From Straminergon stramineum (Eukaryota; Streptophyta; Bryopsida; Hypnales; Calliergonaceae), in contig OY987272.1 of assembly GCA_963920665.1 (NCBI GenBank), forward strand, positions 7,817,001 to 7,881,000: DNA of 64,000 nt, written 5' to 3'. Positions within the stretch are counted from its first letter, which is position 1, and each line of letters begins with the position of its first letter. Made by a program: the position numbers and the translations under genes. The notes beneath the pieces were generated by a model. The model made no database searches and had not been told where the DNA came from. It was given only the letters and a program-made list of their open reading frames with translations. Positions 11,431 to 23,931 of this stretch are shown piece by piece.

Positions 11431-12913
11431 TACCTTGATCATCTTCATGTTGTTTACAAAACGTGCAGCAGGGCAAGAACCTTGGTATCTCCAACTTTTG
11501 GATGAAAAAAATGCACAATTAATGTTTGAACCCACCATTAAATTCTCTTTGCCCATTGGAATATGCAGTTTTTTATTAATGGGGTTGGCAAGTCCTCTAA
11601 GGGCATCTCCACCAGCGTAAGAAACTTCATAAGCACCAATCATTTGTATGTCACATAAAAAGGGAGGGTCACTTGTAAATCCCAAATATTGCTGCAACTT
11701 CCTATCAATTCTAAGACTACTGGTGTAGAGAAGCAAAGAAAATAAAACATTATTTATAATGATAACATGTTAATAATAGAAGAAAAAGTAGTGGTTTTTA
11801 AACCCACAATTATTTACCACTTTTTCGCTTGAATCAAGTGTGCAACTGAACGGTTAAAGTGTGGAGAGCATATAATTATGCCTTCAACTGATTCACACTT
11901 TTCAAAGAATCTTTGCAGCTCCGAATTGCAGTTGATCAGTGAGAATCGAATTGTAGCTTCTTGATCTTACTTTTCATGTTGACTAAAGGTTTATCAATCC
12001 CCAAAATTGTGATCATTTAATTCCACTCATTATGAGAAAATCCAAGCCATTGAATCAAGGGGTCCAAAAAGTTGGGGGCAATTCCACATTGATAACCATT
12101 TCATTTGAGAAAAAATGGGAGCTTCTATTTGTTTTCAAATTTTGTAAATTTTATTGTTAGTAGTAAAAGACCCACATGACCAATTACACTAGCTATTGGT
12201 CTTCTTGTGGTCATTTCTCTAGTAATTAACAGATATTTTGTGATTCAAGCAATCTAATTAGCCATGAGATTTGTATACAATAGGATACATAGAGATTGTC
12301 TCACTTTAGTACTGAATTAAAATTGAATGCTTTCCAAATAGCTACAAACTAGAGTCACTTATTAGAAGAAAGAACTGTGGTTTCTTTTAATGTTTTGTTC
12401 TTCATTCTTTAATTACATTTTTGGCATGTCACACATATTTGAGATAGTCAATTAAATTAAGTTTATGATGATCAAATTACCTTGATTTTATCAATATATA
12501 TCAGCATTTATCTTAGCTTCAATTACACAATGAAACTAATTTTTGGTGATTCCTAAAAAGTGAAAAAGAATTTAATTATTTATTAATATATAGAATTTAA
12601 AACTTTTTTTCAATGATTGATTGGAAATTGAAAAATAGAATCTTTTCAATTACTTTGATTATATAGAAAATTCATTAATGGTATTTCCCGTCTACTTTAT
12701 TACATTCACACATGTAAACAATGTAATTCTTCTAATACAATCTACATACAAGACACTAAACACTTCACTATAACTTGAAAATGTTGAAATCAAAAACTAG
12801 ATAATTGGATCCAAACTTGTGTATATCAAGACTAACACTCTACAAATATTCTTCCTATATGTGCTCAATATAAATTTACTTGTTTTGTGGGTGTATAACC
12901 CCAACTACAATGA
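11431..12913. other. Intergenic AT-rich DNA, no gene recognised
   Basis: A 104-residue minus-strand frame at 11422-11736 (contains DPPFLCDIQMIGAYEVSYAG) lies in less AT-rich sequence and might be a fragment of a protein-coding element, but I cannot name a family. The rest is AT-rich without structure I can identify. Confidence 0.3.
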
Positions 12914-13254
12914 TGCTAGCATGTGAGCCTAGAAATGAGAGCCTATGAGCCTTGAGCCTAGGTGTAAGTAGATATTCTACAACTATGGAAGGTGTTTATA
13001 ACATACATACTTATAATATGAGTAACCTATAACCATGGAAGGTACTTGTAACATAGGTACTTACAACTTAGACACCTATAATATGAACATCCTATAACGA
13101 TATAAGGTGCTTCTAATATAGGTACCTATAATATAGACACCTATAATTATAAACATCCTATAACTATAGAAGGTACCTATAATATAGATACCAATAATAG
13201 AGGAGCCTAGGCTTCTAAGCTCATGGGCTCAAGATCCTAGGCTCACATACTAGC
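12914..13254. mobile_element. Fold-back element, about 341 bp, with internal tandem repeats
   Basis: Left arm GCTAGCATGTGAGCCTAG, then GAGCCT-rich sequence to about 12965. The right arm, from about 13200, ends CTAGGCTCACATACTAGC. The arms are imperfect inverted repeats of about 50 bp. The centre (about 13020-13200) has three units of about 65 bp of the type ATAACNATNNAAGGT followed by ACACCTATAAT and AACATCCT. Confidence 0.75.
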
Positions 13255-13989
13255 AACCTTGCAAAGAGCAATTGGTTTTTGGGTTGCATTGAACACTTTC
13301 AACTAGTGATAATCTAAAGATACGTAGTTGTTGTAGAGAAGTTGCATGTCAAATTCTAGTTACACAATAAAAAGGGGTTGTTTCTCATCTTGCAACTTAC
13401 TTGGAACTTCGTCAATGAACTCTTTCGACATGGTTGCTTATGTGGTATTTGCTTATGTACAATTTATAAGCGACTCATTTGAGACTAATGTGTAACTCGT
13501 TTGCAACACGTCTATGATTCATATGCAACTTGCTTGTGACTCATATATGACTTGTTTGTGACATGTCGAATGTAATGGACATCTTATATGCCCAACCTAA
13601 TGATATTCTTGACGATTCATATGGGACTATTGATGTGAGACAATCAGAAGATGACATTAGGAATGACTACAAAACAACTAGGAAATGGCTTGTTTGTGAC
13701 TACTGATATTTTACAGTTGCAATCATTTTCTAGTTGTTTTTGCGACTGCAAATTGTTATGATGGATTCCATAGTGTATACTTGTCTTTTTTAATTTTATA
13801 TTTACTTATAATTGAAAATAAATAAAGAAATTATAAACATGAAACTTTTAATTCATTAAAAATAAGGCAAATGAATTTTTGTTCTAATTAATTTTAAAAA
13901 ACATTTAAAAAATAAAACAATTGTGATGAAGATTGGATGGAGAACAACTTACATTCATTCTACATCTGCTTTGCAACTAAAACAATGCA
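13255..13989. other. Intergenic; degenerate short repeats at 13430-13570
   Basis: From 13430 to 13570 there are irregular repeats of phrases such as TTGTGACTCATATG and TTTGCAAC. No gene is recognised. Confidence 0.4.
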
Positions 13990-14391
13990 TAGGGGAGGCA
14001 ACCCATTTCTAACTACTTAAGCAAATACATGTATTTGCAAGGGAGTTTTTAACAATGGGAAATTTTTCCATATGTAGAAATAGAGTTCATAAGATTCCCA
14101 TAATTTTCAGATTTTTATTTCTCAAAACAAAATTACTATGAATTTTTAGCTGAAGATTTTGTTCTACCCCATATTGGTCATATATACCTTCTTGATTTCC
14201 AACCAAGGGCTAGTTGCAAAATCCAACAAGGTTTGGTTTAAATATAGAGAGTGTTACAACCAATCATAATGCCCCACAACTATGCCGAGATAAGTGCCAA
14301 CACTAATCATGTTAATCACCTCCTGATTGAAATTACTACACCTTATGTTGTCATAATGGGGGAGTGATCAAGAATGGGTTGCCTCCCCTAC
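13990..14391. mobile_element. MITE, about 400 bp, with TIR AGGGGAGGCAACCCATTTCT
   Basis: The left end AGGGGAGGCAACCCATTTCT is mirrored at the right end by AGAATGGGTTGCCTCCCCT. A second copy at 57821-58196 is collinear over its whole length. The element contains no coding frame. A target-site duplication is not clear. Confidence 0.85.
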
Positions 14392-17300
14392 ACTTCACTC
14401 TACAAGTGTTTTGCAAGTACAACACTATTTTAATAATATAAAATAATGAAGTAAGATTTGGTGCAAATAGACAGGTCTACAATCACAAGATAGTTGTATA
14501 GGACACTTAGTCACATTTTAGCTACTTGTAGCAGAAACGTTTTTCTTCTAGCCGGTGTACAAATCTTTTTGGCACAATTGATTACTATTCACTATTTTAA
14601 GAACTTTGAAAATTCCTACTCTTCAAATGGCAAAATCTACTTATAGTACATGTAGTCTATTTTATTCTATCTGTTTATGAATAATACCAATGTTTTTTTT
14701 ATATTTCAAAGAAAACATTCGCATTATATATTTAGAATTTTTTTAACATGTGACATCCTAACAATGAACTTTCTTAGTCTCTATATTATTTGAATTTTGG
14801 AAAAAGATTGAAAGGAAAGATATACATATCAATGTTTCCTACATGTCTTTGCAATTCAATCTTATAAATTCATCACCAATAGTTTTCAATAAATTATCAT
14901 ATGAACTTATGAAATATACATAAAAAAATTCACCATAAATATACTATTGTTTTTAAAAATTGAAATTTGGTATGCTTGATTGAAATTGCAAAAGAATATA
15001 ATGTTATATATGCATACAAAAACTCAAATTGAATTTCACATGATAAAAAATTCTATGATTGGTAAAATAGGTAGTTTGTAAGAATATTGCACCCCATTAT
15101 ACATTAAGATTGACAAAGAGCTTAATAACTTTGAATGTTGTAGGAGTGGCTTTTACACTATGACCTTGAAAGTTTGTTAGCACATGCAAGATGCAATGCC
15201 TTCAATTTTTCATCTAATAACACTTTGGTCCCACCTAGAAAGTGTAACTACTCTACAAAATATTGTCTTGCATTATCAATAATTTACTTTGTAAAAGAAA
15301 TATATCATCTTCTTTTAATTTCTAACAAGACCTAGCAACAATGAAAACAATTTAACCCCTTAAGGACTAAATGTTCAAACTTTGAACAGATGACTGCAAA
15401 GTAACATGTTTTGAGCACCAAAAATCTTTGTTTTTCATCCATCTGATTATTTATACATTCTTGTATTAATTCTCTTACATTTGTACTATATAGATTTTCA
15501 CAATTTTCCTTTGCAAATCTTTTATAGTTCAAGGGATATAAGTTTTTCTTATTTTAGAAACAAAATTTTTTAGTTAGTAAAAATATGTCCCTTCAAAGAT
15601 GAATAAATCAATATGAAAAACAAAAATCTTGAAACGTCACCATAATGAACTTAATATTTTGAGTTCAAAAGAAAAAATCTTGTGAAAATTATCTATATTC
15701 AATCTATACTTCATTTTCCATTAGAAGAGATTTTGAGGCAAAGGAGGTATGTTTCAAGGTTGTTCCCTAGTTGTCTAGAAACTCTAAACCAGCCATTGTT
15801 GCAAAAAGAATTTAATGAAAAAAGAATTCCAATTTAAAAAAAAGTGTTAGGAAACTGAAAATTGATTTAAAAAAGTAATATTTATAAGAATAATATTTAA
15901 AAAATATTCTAAGATTAAATAATGAGTTAAATAATTAATATTATTTGACATGGCCATCTTTGGACCATGTCAGATCGTTGATGTGGCAAGTTCCGACAAT
16001 TTGGGAATCTATGGGGAACTTGTGGCATTAGAGGATTTGGGGGTGGGGGGGGGTGGGGTGGGTCTAGAGGGCCGTTTTGGGTCTATTCCCGACGATGTTC
16101 CCCCAACAATTCAGGAATGACCATTGTCAAATTTTAATTTTTAATTAAAATAAAAATAAAATAATAAATAATAAATAATAAAAATAATAATAAAATGATG
16201 TAGCAATTGTTGTGCCATGTCAAGTAGGTGTTGTGGGGCAGTTCCCAGGGTCTGGAAACCTAGGGGAATATGCAACCCTCCAAGGGCCCAAAAATTCCTC
16301 TAATGGCTTCTTTAGCCTCAAGACCTCTTCTAATGAAAATTCTTGGTTGCAAATTTTATTGAATTTTTTTTGGTTAGTGCAACATTTGATCTAGCCATAA
16401 AGATGTGATAATCATGTTTTACAACTTTTGTTTGACAATCATCCTTAAAATGATCATTCTAAGTACATTTAATAATACATCTCAACAATTTTGAAAATTT
16501 GGATTGCCTCCTATTTTGAAAGGGTTACTAATAAGAATCGTACCCAAATACTTACTAGGAAAATTTTAGGTGGTGTGTGTTAAAATCACCGCTATTCTAA
16601 AAGTGTCCTTCAATGTAGGGATACATATTGGAGTTTCCAATTTACCCACAATAAACATTTCATAGAGAGGGTGCCTATAGCCTATCGTCAATTTCAACTT
16701 TACAATTCATAAATAATTCATCGAGAATTCAAAAATACAAGTCAAAACAGATTAGATACAACTTCCTCTTGTTCTTTTGAGAAATATTAAATAGCAAAAC
16801 ACCTTAAGAGTGAATGTCATACATCATAAAACCCAAAATATTTATTTAATTCGGATTTTAAATCTTACATCAAGCCAATATGATATTTTTTAATCATCAT
16901 AGTTTCATCATAGGTTGGAAAATGCACTCAAAATAAGTCATGTCATGTAAAAGTGTTAAAAATTATAATAACAATATTTTATGTTTGTTGTTTAAAGGTT
17001 AGTGTTTTGATTTTATGAAATTTCTCCCTCAAAATTATAAAATTTAGCGTATTTTCAAGTTTCCTATTCTTTAAGGTAGAAGGCTCATAAAGTGCCCAAT
17101 TTAAGATCTGAAAATTAATTTGGAGAGGTTAGACTTCTTGAAATATTTTTTGGTAAATTTTTCTTGAAAGACAAATGAAATTGGCATCTAATACAAGTCA
17201 TTTCAGATTTTTTTTGAGCTTCATGGAATTAGTTATGAATCCTTGAATTTGAAATGCAATGGTCACTAAAAAAGCATACATTATTGAAGCACTAAAAGCA

Positions 17301-17937
17301 AAATGTACAAACAATGTAAAATTTCAAGAGGTGGAAGCTTTTCGGGGCATTGCATACCGTGGTTGTCCAAGTTGAAGGGCCATGGAACTAAGTGACCAAA
17401 CTTTGTTGAGAGTATAAAGAAATGGGCAATAGATAGGCAATAAAATATAGAAATTAGAGCCTTTGGTTGGCCATAGTTTGAAGCCTCCAAAGGCTAAGCG
17501 CAAAGTCCAAAACCTTGGCAATGAACTCCCACGGTCTCTCAATTTGGATGGCTATTAATAGTGTAAGCCTCCAAAGGTGAAGCCCAAAGCAAACCCATAC
17601 CGATCTAATATTTTATGATATTTTATGAAAAAAATTTATTGGACTCTCAACTATAGTTGGACTGTTGGAATCTCCATTTCTAGATGATCCAAACTTCTTT
17701 CAAGAGTCTATTGTCATGCAAGCAATTTGTTGCCATATAGGCATTTTAGAGGGCCATGAACTTTGGACTCTACCTTTCACTGTGAAGGATCAAGAGACCA
17801 AATTCTTGCTTGGTTGATTGGTGGAAATCCACAACCTCCCGACCATTGACCATGGTAAGAAGTGCCCCTAAGAGCCCCAAGAGCTTTTATGGACCTTCAA
17901 CCTTAATTATTTATTGGCAAATCAGGGTCACTGCTTC
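14392..17937. other. Intergenic AT-rich DNA with repeat fragments and a G-rich tract
   Basis: No gene is recognised. An isolated TTAACCCCTTAAGGAC at 15352 looks like one end of a TTAA-bounded element without a partner. The segment 15940-16330 resembles 51730-51960. At 16039-16062 there is a G-tract. Positions 17140-17270 are a copy of a dispersed repeat also seen at 54720-54900 and, inverted, at 61190-61320. Confidence 0.45.
16039..16062 (+). other. Candidate G-quadruplex motif
   Basis: Four G-runs of 5, 9, 4 and 3 separated by single T residues. This fits the intramolecular G-quadruplex pattern with one-base loops. No gene is adjacent. Confidence 0.6.
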
Positions 17938-18693
17938 TACAAAATAGTGAAATTAGGTTGCCTTACCCTAAGAAAGTTACTTTAGAAACCATCAAAGTCA
18001 ACAAATAATTCTACAAATATTTCCATTTGTACACATGGAGGTTCATGAGTCCCAATTACAACGATATGTAATTTGAAAGTAGTTCATTCTTATATAATAA
18101 CTAACTGTAAATATTTCTTTAGTGTCAAATGTCGAGAAATCAATGAGGGGCTAAATAATTTTACTATTTATGTACACAAAATAGTGAAATTAGGTTGCCT
18201 TAACAATTCGGTTGCCTTACCCCAAGAAAGTTACTTTACAAGGCAACAACAAATATTTCTAAAAATATTTTCTTTTGTATATATGGAGGTTCATGAGTTC
18301 CAAATACAGGTTCATTTCCTATATGAAATTCAAAAGTAATTCATTGCTATACAATAACTAACTGTAAATATTTCTTAAGTGTCAAATGTCGAGAAATTAA
18401 CTTAGTGAGGGGCAACCTAATTTCACTATTTTGTGTACACTAAATAGTGAAATTAGGTTGCCTTAACAATTAGGTTGCCTTACCCCAAGAAAGTTACCTC
18501 ACAAGCCATCAAAGTCAACAAATATTTCTAAAAATATTTCCATTTGTACACATGGAGGTTCATGGGTCCAAAATACAGTGATATGAAATTCAAAAGTAGT
18601 TCATTCTCGTACAGTAACTGTAAATATTTCTTAAGTGTCAAATGTCGAGAAATTAACTTAGTGAGGGGCAACCTAATTTCACTATTTTGTGTA
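17938..18693. repeat. Tandem array of three MITE-like units of about 240-265 bp
   Basis: Unit boundaries lie near 17938, 18174 and 18438. Each unit starts AAAATAGTGAAATTAGGTTG and ends with the inverse, CAACCTAATTTCACTATTTT, so neighbouring units meet at a palindrome (ATTTTGTGTACACTAAAT at 18428-18445). Interiors share TTACCCCAAGAAAGTTAC and AGTGTCAAATGTCGAGAAAT. Units 2 and 3 are closest. Confidence 0.85.
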
Positions 18694-19799
18694 GGTGTTT
18701 GGGGATGTACGACCCCACGAAAAGGACTCTTTCTGAACACCCGACCTCCCCTTATCTGTAAGGTAAGGTAACATGTCCTGAACAGGGGTCTGGATGACAG
18801 ACTGAGCTTCGGTTGGTGCCACCTTCAGTTTCCCCCAACAGGGACAACAAATTTAAAAGCTGGAAACCATGATGAGATAATAGAGTGCCAGTGAGAACCT
18901 TTCTCACTGGTGGTAAGCAGCTAGCGTTCCCAGAACCTAAGACCGGGATTTCGCAGCATATGCTATTCCCGTGAGAAAAGGGAGCTATTTCCGCGACTTG
19001 CAAGTTTGTCGGTAGAAGGCAGCAACTATTTTTGGAAAAAAACAAAAGAGGGGCATTTTGGAGAACTTTGGTTTTTTTTATGTAGACTGCAAGTTGCGAC
19101 ACTTCAAAAACTTTGTGTGTCAAGCTGGCTACCTTTGAAATTTTGTTGTAAATGATATTGCTAAAGATAAATCATTGAATGTCAAGCATTGGCTACATAT
19201 TTTCAAGAATGCTATTGAAGTGTTCAATATGTATTCATGTCCATAGACAATTTTTTGAAAAATGCACAATTTGTTTGCAAATTGGATACTACGTTTCTAC
19301 AGCAAACAATATCACAATTCCTACACATACTATCACAATTTCTACAAACACTATCACAATTTCTACATCACACTTTCACTAACAAGGGAATTGAACCCTT
19401 CTTGCGAAAAGCAAGACTGACCAAATTTTGCAATGTTAGTGATCTACACAACACAATACAAACAAGACACATTAGAAGGGTTAAATTCACAAATAAAAAA
19501 ACTCCATGATGCCCAACTGTTGATGCTGATTCTCCAAGTTTTCAGCAAGCTACAGCTTGAAGTCTCCGTCAGGCAGCAACAGTACTAGCAACGCTAGAGT
19601 CTAGAAAAGAAGTAGCCATAACATCCTAGCTCCACCGAAGAAGAATGCAACGCATAGCTTCATTAGTCAAGGTAAACTTGAATGCAGAACTGGCCCTATC
19701 TCATGAAAACTAAGGAAAAAGAAACTTTGGAATGCATGAGTTCTACTTAGTATGTTTAAGGATACTAATCCATTGCTATTGCTGCTACTAGAATTTCAA
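18694..19799. other. Intergenic; GC-richer insert 18694-19030 with a perfect hairpin, then AT-rich DNA
   Basis: From 18694 to about 19030 the composition is richer in GC than either side and no family is recognised. It includes CCAGTGAGAA-CCT-TTCTCACTGG at 18888-18910, a hairpin with a 10-bp stem. Further on, ATCACAATTYCTACAMACACT-type units of about 19 bp repeat at 19310-19370. No gene is supported. Confidence 0.45.
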
Positions 19800-20420
19800 T
19801 ATCTCCTTGTTAGCCAACCTTCACGGCACTTTTCCATGAATCAATTGCTTCCCTGTATGGAAAATTCTCCAAAGAAAAGTATTTTTGCCCAAACATACAG
19901 ACAATGAGGGGCAAGTGTTTCTCCAATCAATTCCTATGGCAAGACTCTAGGAACTTCAAAGTGGAGAAGCACGTTTCGTCTTCAACATTCCCTAACACCA
20001 AAACGAAGCCAATCTCAGCCAATTTGAAGTATTTTGAGATAAGCTTACTCAAGTACTGACTTTGTGACAACCTACGCTAAAGTTTGATCACAAGATTGAT
20101 GTCCAAGGGTGCTGTGCAAGTTGTGTCACAATTGGCCTTCATAGTGATTTTGAAGAGGCCTTGTTGGTTGTCAAGTTGGGCAGCTGAGAGCATCTCTGAG
20201 GTTGTGTATGGTGTCTTTGAGGTCATCACTTTCACTTGACAATAGAAATTTTTGAGAATCAAGAGGTGTTGCGGGAAACTCTCTTCCACCCCTTCTTGTT
20301 TCCAATACTGCAAATAAATGATCCCAAAGGCATCAAGGAGGTGCTACTGCAGAAACCTCCTATCCAATTCATCACAAAGTGATTGGGCCACTTCTACACA
20401 CACACATGAGGCATGAGAAA
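19800..20420 (-). pseudogene. hAT-transposase-derived gene, C-terminal piece with dimerisation domain, stops present
   Basis: On the minus strand an acceptor-like GTGTGTGTAG is followed by EVAQSLCDELDRRFLQ, an in-frame TAG, HLLDAFGIIYLQYWKQEGV, ESFPQHLLILKNFYC, then after another stop SKLISKYFKLAEIGFVLVLG, NVEDETCFSTLKFLESCHRN, a stop, and FGQKYFSLENFPY. This is the hAT C-terminal dimerisation region: KLAEI, the VEDE-type acidic motif, F-S-x-L, and the closing FPY. Frame is kept across three or more stops. With the pieces at 21.5-22.3 kb and 26.3-27.4 kb it covers nearly the whole family protein in order. Confidence 0.8.
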
Positions 20421-20481
20421 TCCAGAAACATCTATCTCCCTTAAACACATTTGAACTTTAAATTTGAACTTCATCAAATCA

Positions 20482-20825
20482 AACCTACATTCCAACATCT
20501 ACCTACAGCTAGGAAATGGGAACTTCAAAGCAAAATGAAATTGCATTCCCACATCTGCCTAAGCAAAAAAAATGGGGAATTAAAAGTACAACAAACTTGC
20601 ACTCCTACATCTGCCTAAAGAAAAAAAATGGGGAATTAAAAATACAACAAACGTGCACTCCCACATTTGCCTAAACCAAAAAAATGGGGAATTAAAAGTA
20701 CAACAAACCTGCATTCTACATCTGCCTAAACAAAAAAATGGGGAATTAAAAGTACAACAAACCTACATTCTACATCTGCCAATCCCAAAAAATAAGGGAA
20801 CTTGAGATCAAAATGAACCTTCCTT
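20482..20825. repeat. Minisatellite of about 57-59 bp units, about six copies
   Basis: Units run CTACATCTGCCTAAAC, a run of A, ATGGGGAATTAAAAGTACAA, then CAAACCTGCATT. The inner four copies are close to identical and the outer ones are diverged. It lies between the middle and C-terminal pieces of the hAT-derived relic, in what looks like its former intron. Confidence 0.85.
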
Positions 20826-21505
20826 GAAGAATCTATTAGGAGAATTTGAAAAACAGTAATTCCTACCAAATACTACAAACAACAACAAATTTGCAGACAC
20901 CTTAGTGCTTGAACTAGTTCACAGTAGGCTTCCAAATCTGGACAACAAGAATATAATGGACACAAAGAATTTCAAGCCTAAAATGGTAGTATTAGAAGCC
21001 CAAAACGGCAATACTAGAAGCTTAAAATGGTTACAAGTTAGTCACAAGCCCAAAATGGCAATTCAGAAACACCAACCCCAGCTTGACAAATGTACAATTC
21101 AAAAAGTGGAAAAGAAAACGAGAAATAGAAGGACTAAGAACCTGCAACTGTGGGACAAAAGTCTATTTTGACATGGAGAACCTCACATGTTGAACCTATA
21201 GAAGAACATTGAAATTTTCTCATTGAGTTTTGCTCACTGAAATTTCACCACGAATCTAGACTCCCATAGTGAACTCATGAGAGAATTAGTTTCCACCAAA
21301 ATACATGAAAACACAACAATAAAACCAAAAGACAAACAAAGTAATAAATGGAGAATTACAAGAATGAGGGAAAGAGTAAAAGTAGAAAAAGAACATGGAC
21401 TAGCAATTGAAACTGAAAAAGAAGAGAGGTTTCAGCCCAAAAATAGGAAAAAAAAATTGGAAAACAAAGTTAATACAAACCAAAGATGGTGAAGCCATTA
21501 CCTAC

Positions 21506-22343
21506 AAATTGTAGTTCAATATTTTCTTGCACCCAGACAAACTCCTCTTGAGTTACAAAAAGGTGCTCCCCGGTCTGCTTATTGTGGCACTAAGCAAAAA
21601 TGTGAGTATGGTCGAAATTAAACAGCAAGTAGGAGACTCCGTCGTTTCCAGGCGGCAGACTCCATTCCAACAGAACTTCGTCACATTTCAGACTCACCGA
21701 GTCATTGTACCGTTTGAAGTTTGTTGTGGTAAAAGTAGTAGAAGCATCGATAAACATTCGAGCCAAGTCGCCTTGATAGATCTTTATGGCTTGCATAAAG
21801 TCACAGACAAAGACATCACAGGCTTGAGAAAGTTTAATCAAATAGTTTATGGCATTCAACATTGGAATTAAGCATGCCAAACTCAAAAGAACCTCAACAT
21901 CGGCAAGGATATCAAACAGAATAGCGGCTGCCGAATTCGCCTTCTACCCAGGTCTTGAGGACATGTCAACGCCCATCTTCACAAGTAGTGTCTCGTACTC
22001 CGTTGTGACACGTTGAGTAGGATTTCTCATTGAAATCCAACGAGTCTCTACGTTCCGTAGTATCATCTACCCCTTAGTTTCCATGAGATAAGTTAGTTTC
22101 TGCAATTCACAGTGATGCTTGTTACTGTGATAGAAATAAGAGTAAATGGATTGGAAGAGGCCTTCCAAACGATTGACCATCGGGTAATTGGAAAGTGTTT
22201 CAACAACCAAGTTAATTCGATGACTAGTGCAACTTGCACCAAGGCTGAAAAGGACCCACTTGTCCCAAATTTGGGTAGTGATGGTTGTTTTGGGGCCCTG
22301 AAACGTAGAAACACCGTCAACTTCGAAGGAGACCAGCTTGGTG
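21506..22343 (-). pseudogene. hAT-transposase-derived gene, middle piece, with in-frame stops
   Basis: Read on the minus strand from 22340, this continues the family where the 26.3-kb piece ends: KLVSFEVDGVSTFQGPKTTI, then CTSHRINLVVETLSNYPMVN, ETRWISM, YETLLVKMGVDM, LIPMLNAINYLIKLSQACDV and FVCDFMQAIKIYQG. These are recognisable hAT core blocks. There are at least three in-frame TAG codons: after LMETKG, after MSSRPG, and after DHTHIFA at about 21590. It ends near 21506 at a donor-like TTTGTAG/GTAATGG. The reading frame is otherwise kept, so loss of function seems to come from point mutations rather than rearrangement. Confidence 0.82.
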
Positions 22344-23773
22344 TGAGCGCCAAATTACCCACCTGTGGTAATTCGCAAACACAACCAGGTTTTGGGTTTC
22401 GACTAAGTGACTCCTACTTTTGGATGTCTGAGCATGGTCCACTGTGTCTTCTAAGTAATGGATCATTTTACTAAGTGCCTCAGTGACCCCCAATTGCAAG
22501 ATTCGCTTAAACTACTTCCAATGTTTTGGGTTAATCGAATGGAGGGCCCGCTGGATGATTTGGGTGGGACCCAACCCAAGGAAGAACTATCCTAAGAACC
22601 CTCTAGTTCATCTCGTGCCATTTCTAAAAATATAAGACTCGACCTTATCCGACCTTCCTAGCCGAAGTTATGGTTGAATGAAGTTTGATCGCTACTTAGT
22701 TCCTCGAACTTCATCCATCAATTACACCTAGCTCCCTAATTCAGAAAGATCCGAAATTTTGGGGTATGGTTCACAAGGATTGACCCTACCAAGATCTGAA
22801 ATTGGACCCTGATAGGGGATTTCTACTGAATTTTCATTCAAACCTTACCCAAACTTCATCCACTAATTACTCCTAACTTACAACTTGGAATTGATTTTTT
22901 CCTTCAGCCCTAGACTCTAGGTGGTAGCCTCCTTCTAATTTTGTTAATTCCCTGTCCAACCCGGAGTTTAGCTATTCTTCATCCAACTTGATCCTAAACT
23001 TCGTTCAGCGATAACTTCCTCACTTTAACTCTAATTTGGATGTGCCTTAGGGTTTTGAAAAGCTACAGACCTCCTCTATGGGTTTCTACCCTAATAAATG
23101 ACCTAACATATGGTCTCAAGGGCCTGACCAAAGGATGGGCCTCGGTCCAAGCTACCAACTCCTAGTTAGAGCCCTAAGGGAAGTTTAGGGAGGATCAACT
23201 CATACCTCTAAACTTGAGTTGCTATTCACGACCACTGGAAGCTCTACCTCCTTCGCCATGAACTCCCGTGCCGTGAGACAACGAACCATTATTCTAATCA
23301 TAAAATAAATTAGTACAAGGATTTAATTGTTGATTTTCTCTCCTACCTTTTTCTTCCTCCCTCCTTTTCTTTCCTCCCACACTCGAAGGTGGCCCAACTA
23401 CCTCCCGACCTTCCTACTAAGCTAATCTTCAGTGCGTGTCATTTCCTCCTCCAAGTTGAGCTACTTCTTACGTCCTATGCTTACGTCCCATGCTTAATCT
23501 TAGGGTGATTACCTACTTCTAATCTAAGGCCTAAGTAAGTCTTGGAGATTTTCCTTCCTATCTTATCCACTTCTACTCTTCACCTTCAAATGGTCCTTCC
23601 CTTCATCATTTCTCCTCATTCTTCCGGCCTTACACCATCCTTGCTCCCTCCTTCTTTACTCATCTTTTTCTACCGTGGTGGGATTTTGTGGGAGACGGGG
23701 AGTTGGATTCCCCGCCCGAAGGCTATGTTAGAGTGGCAAGGACCTCGAGTGGTGTCTCTTCTCTCCTTCCCTA

Positions 23774-23931
23774 TCTTGATTTTGAAACCCCACTCTTCCC
23801 TAGCTGATTTTGGAACCTCACCCCTCTGCTGATTTTAGAACCCCTCTCTGGCTAATTTTGGAACCCCACTCCTTTGTTGATTTTTAGAATTCCACCCTTC
23901 CCTGGTTGATTTTGGAACCCCACCCCTCTCT
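23774..23931. repeat. Short tandem repeat, about six units of 23-29 bp
   Basis: Units follow CTGATTTTGGAACCCCACCC with a CTCT or TTCCCT end. They are diverged by substitutions and small indels. Confidence 0.75.

Noticed and set aside
11422..11736. 104-codon minus frame as a gene
   Set aside because: The sequence looks somewhat protein-like but no family, splice context or partner exon was found; kept only as a remark.
15352..15374. Another TTAA-bounded element
   Set aside because: Only a left-type end (TTAACCCCTTAAGGAC) is present; no matching right end was found within a plausible distance.
17938..18693. CRISPR-like array
   Set aside because: Units are about 250 bp with inverted ends, not short repeats with unique spacers, and the DNA is eukaryotic.
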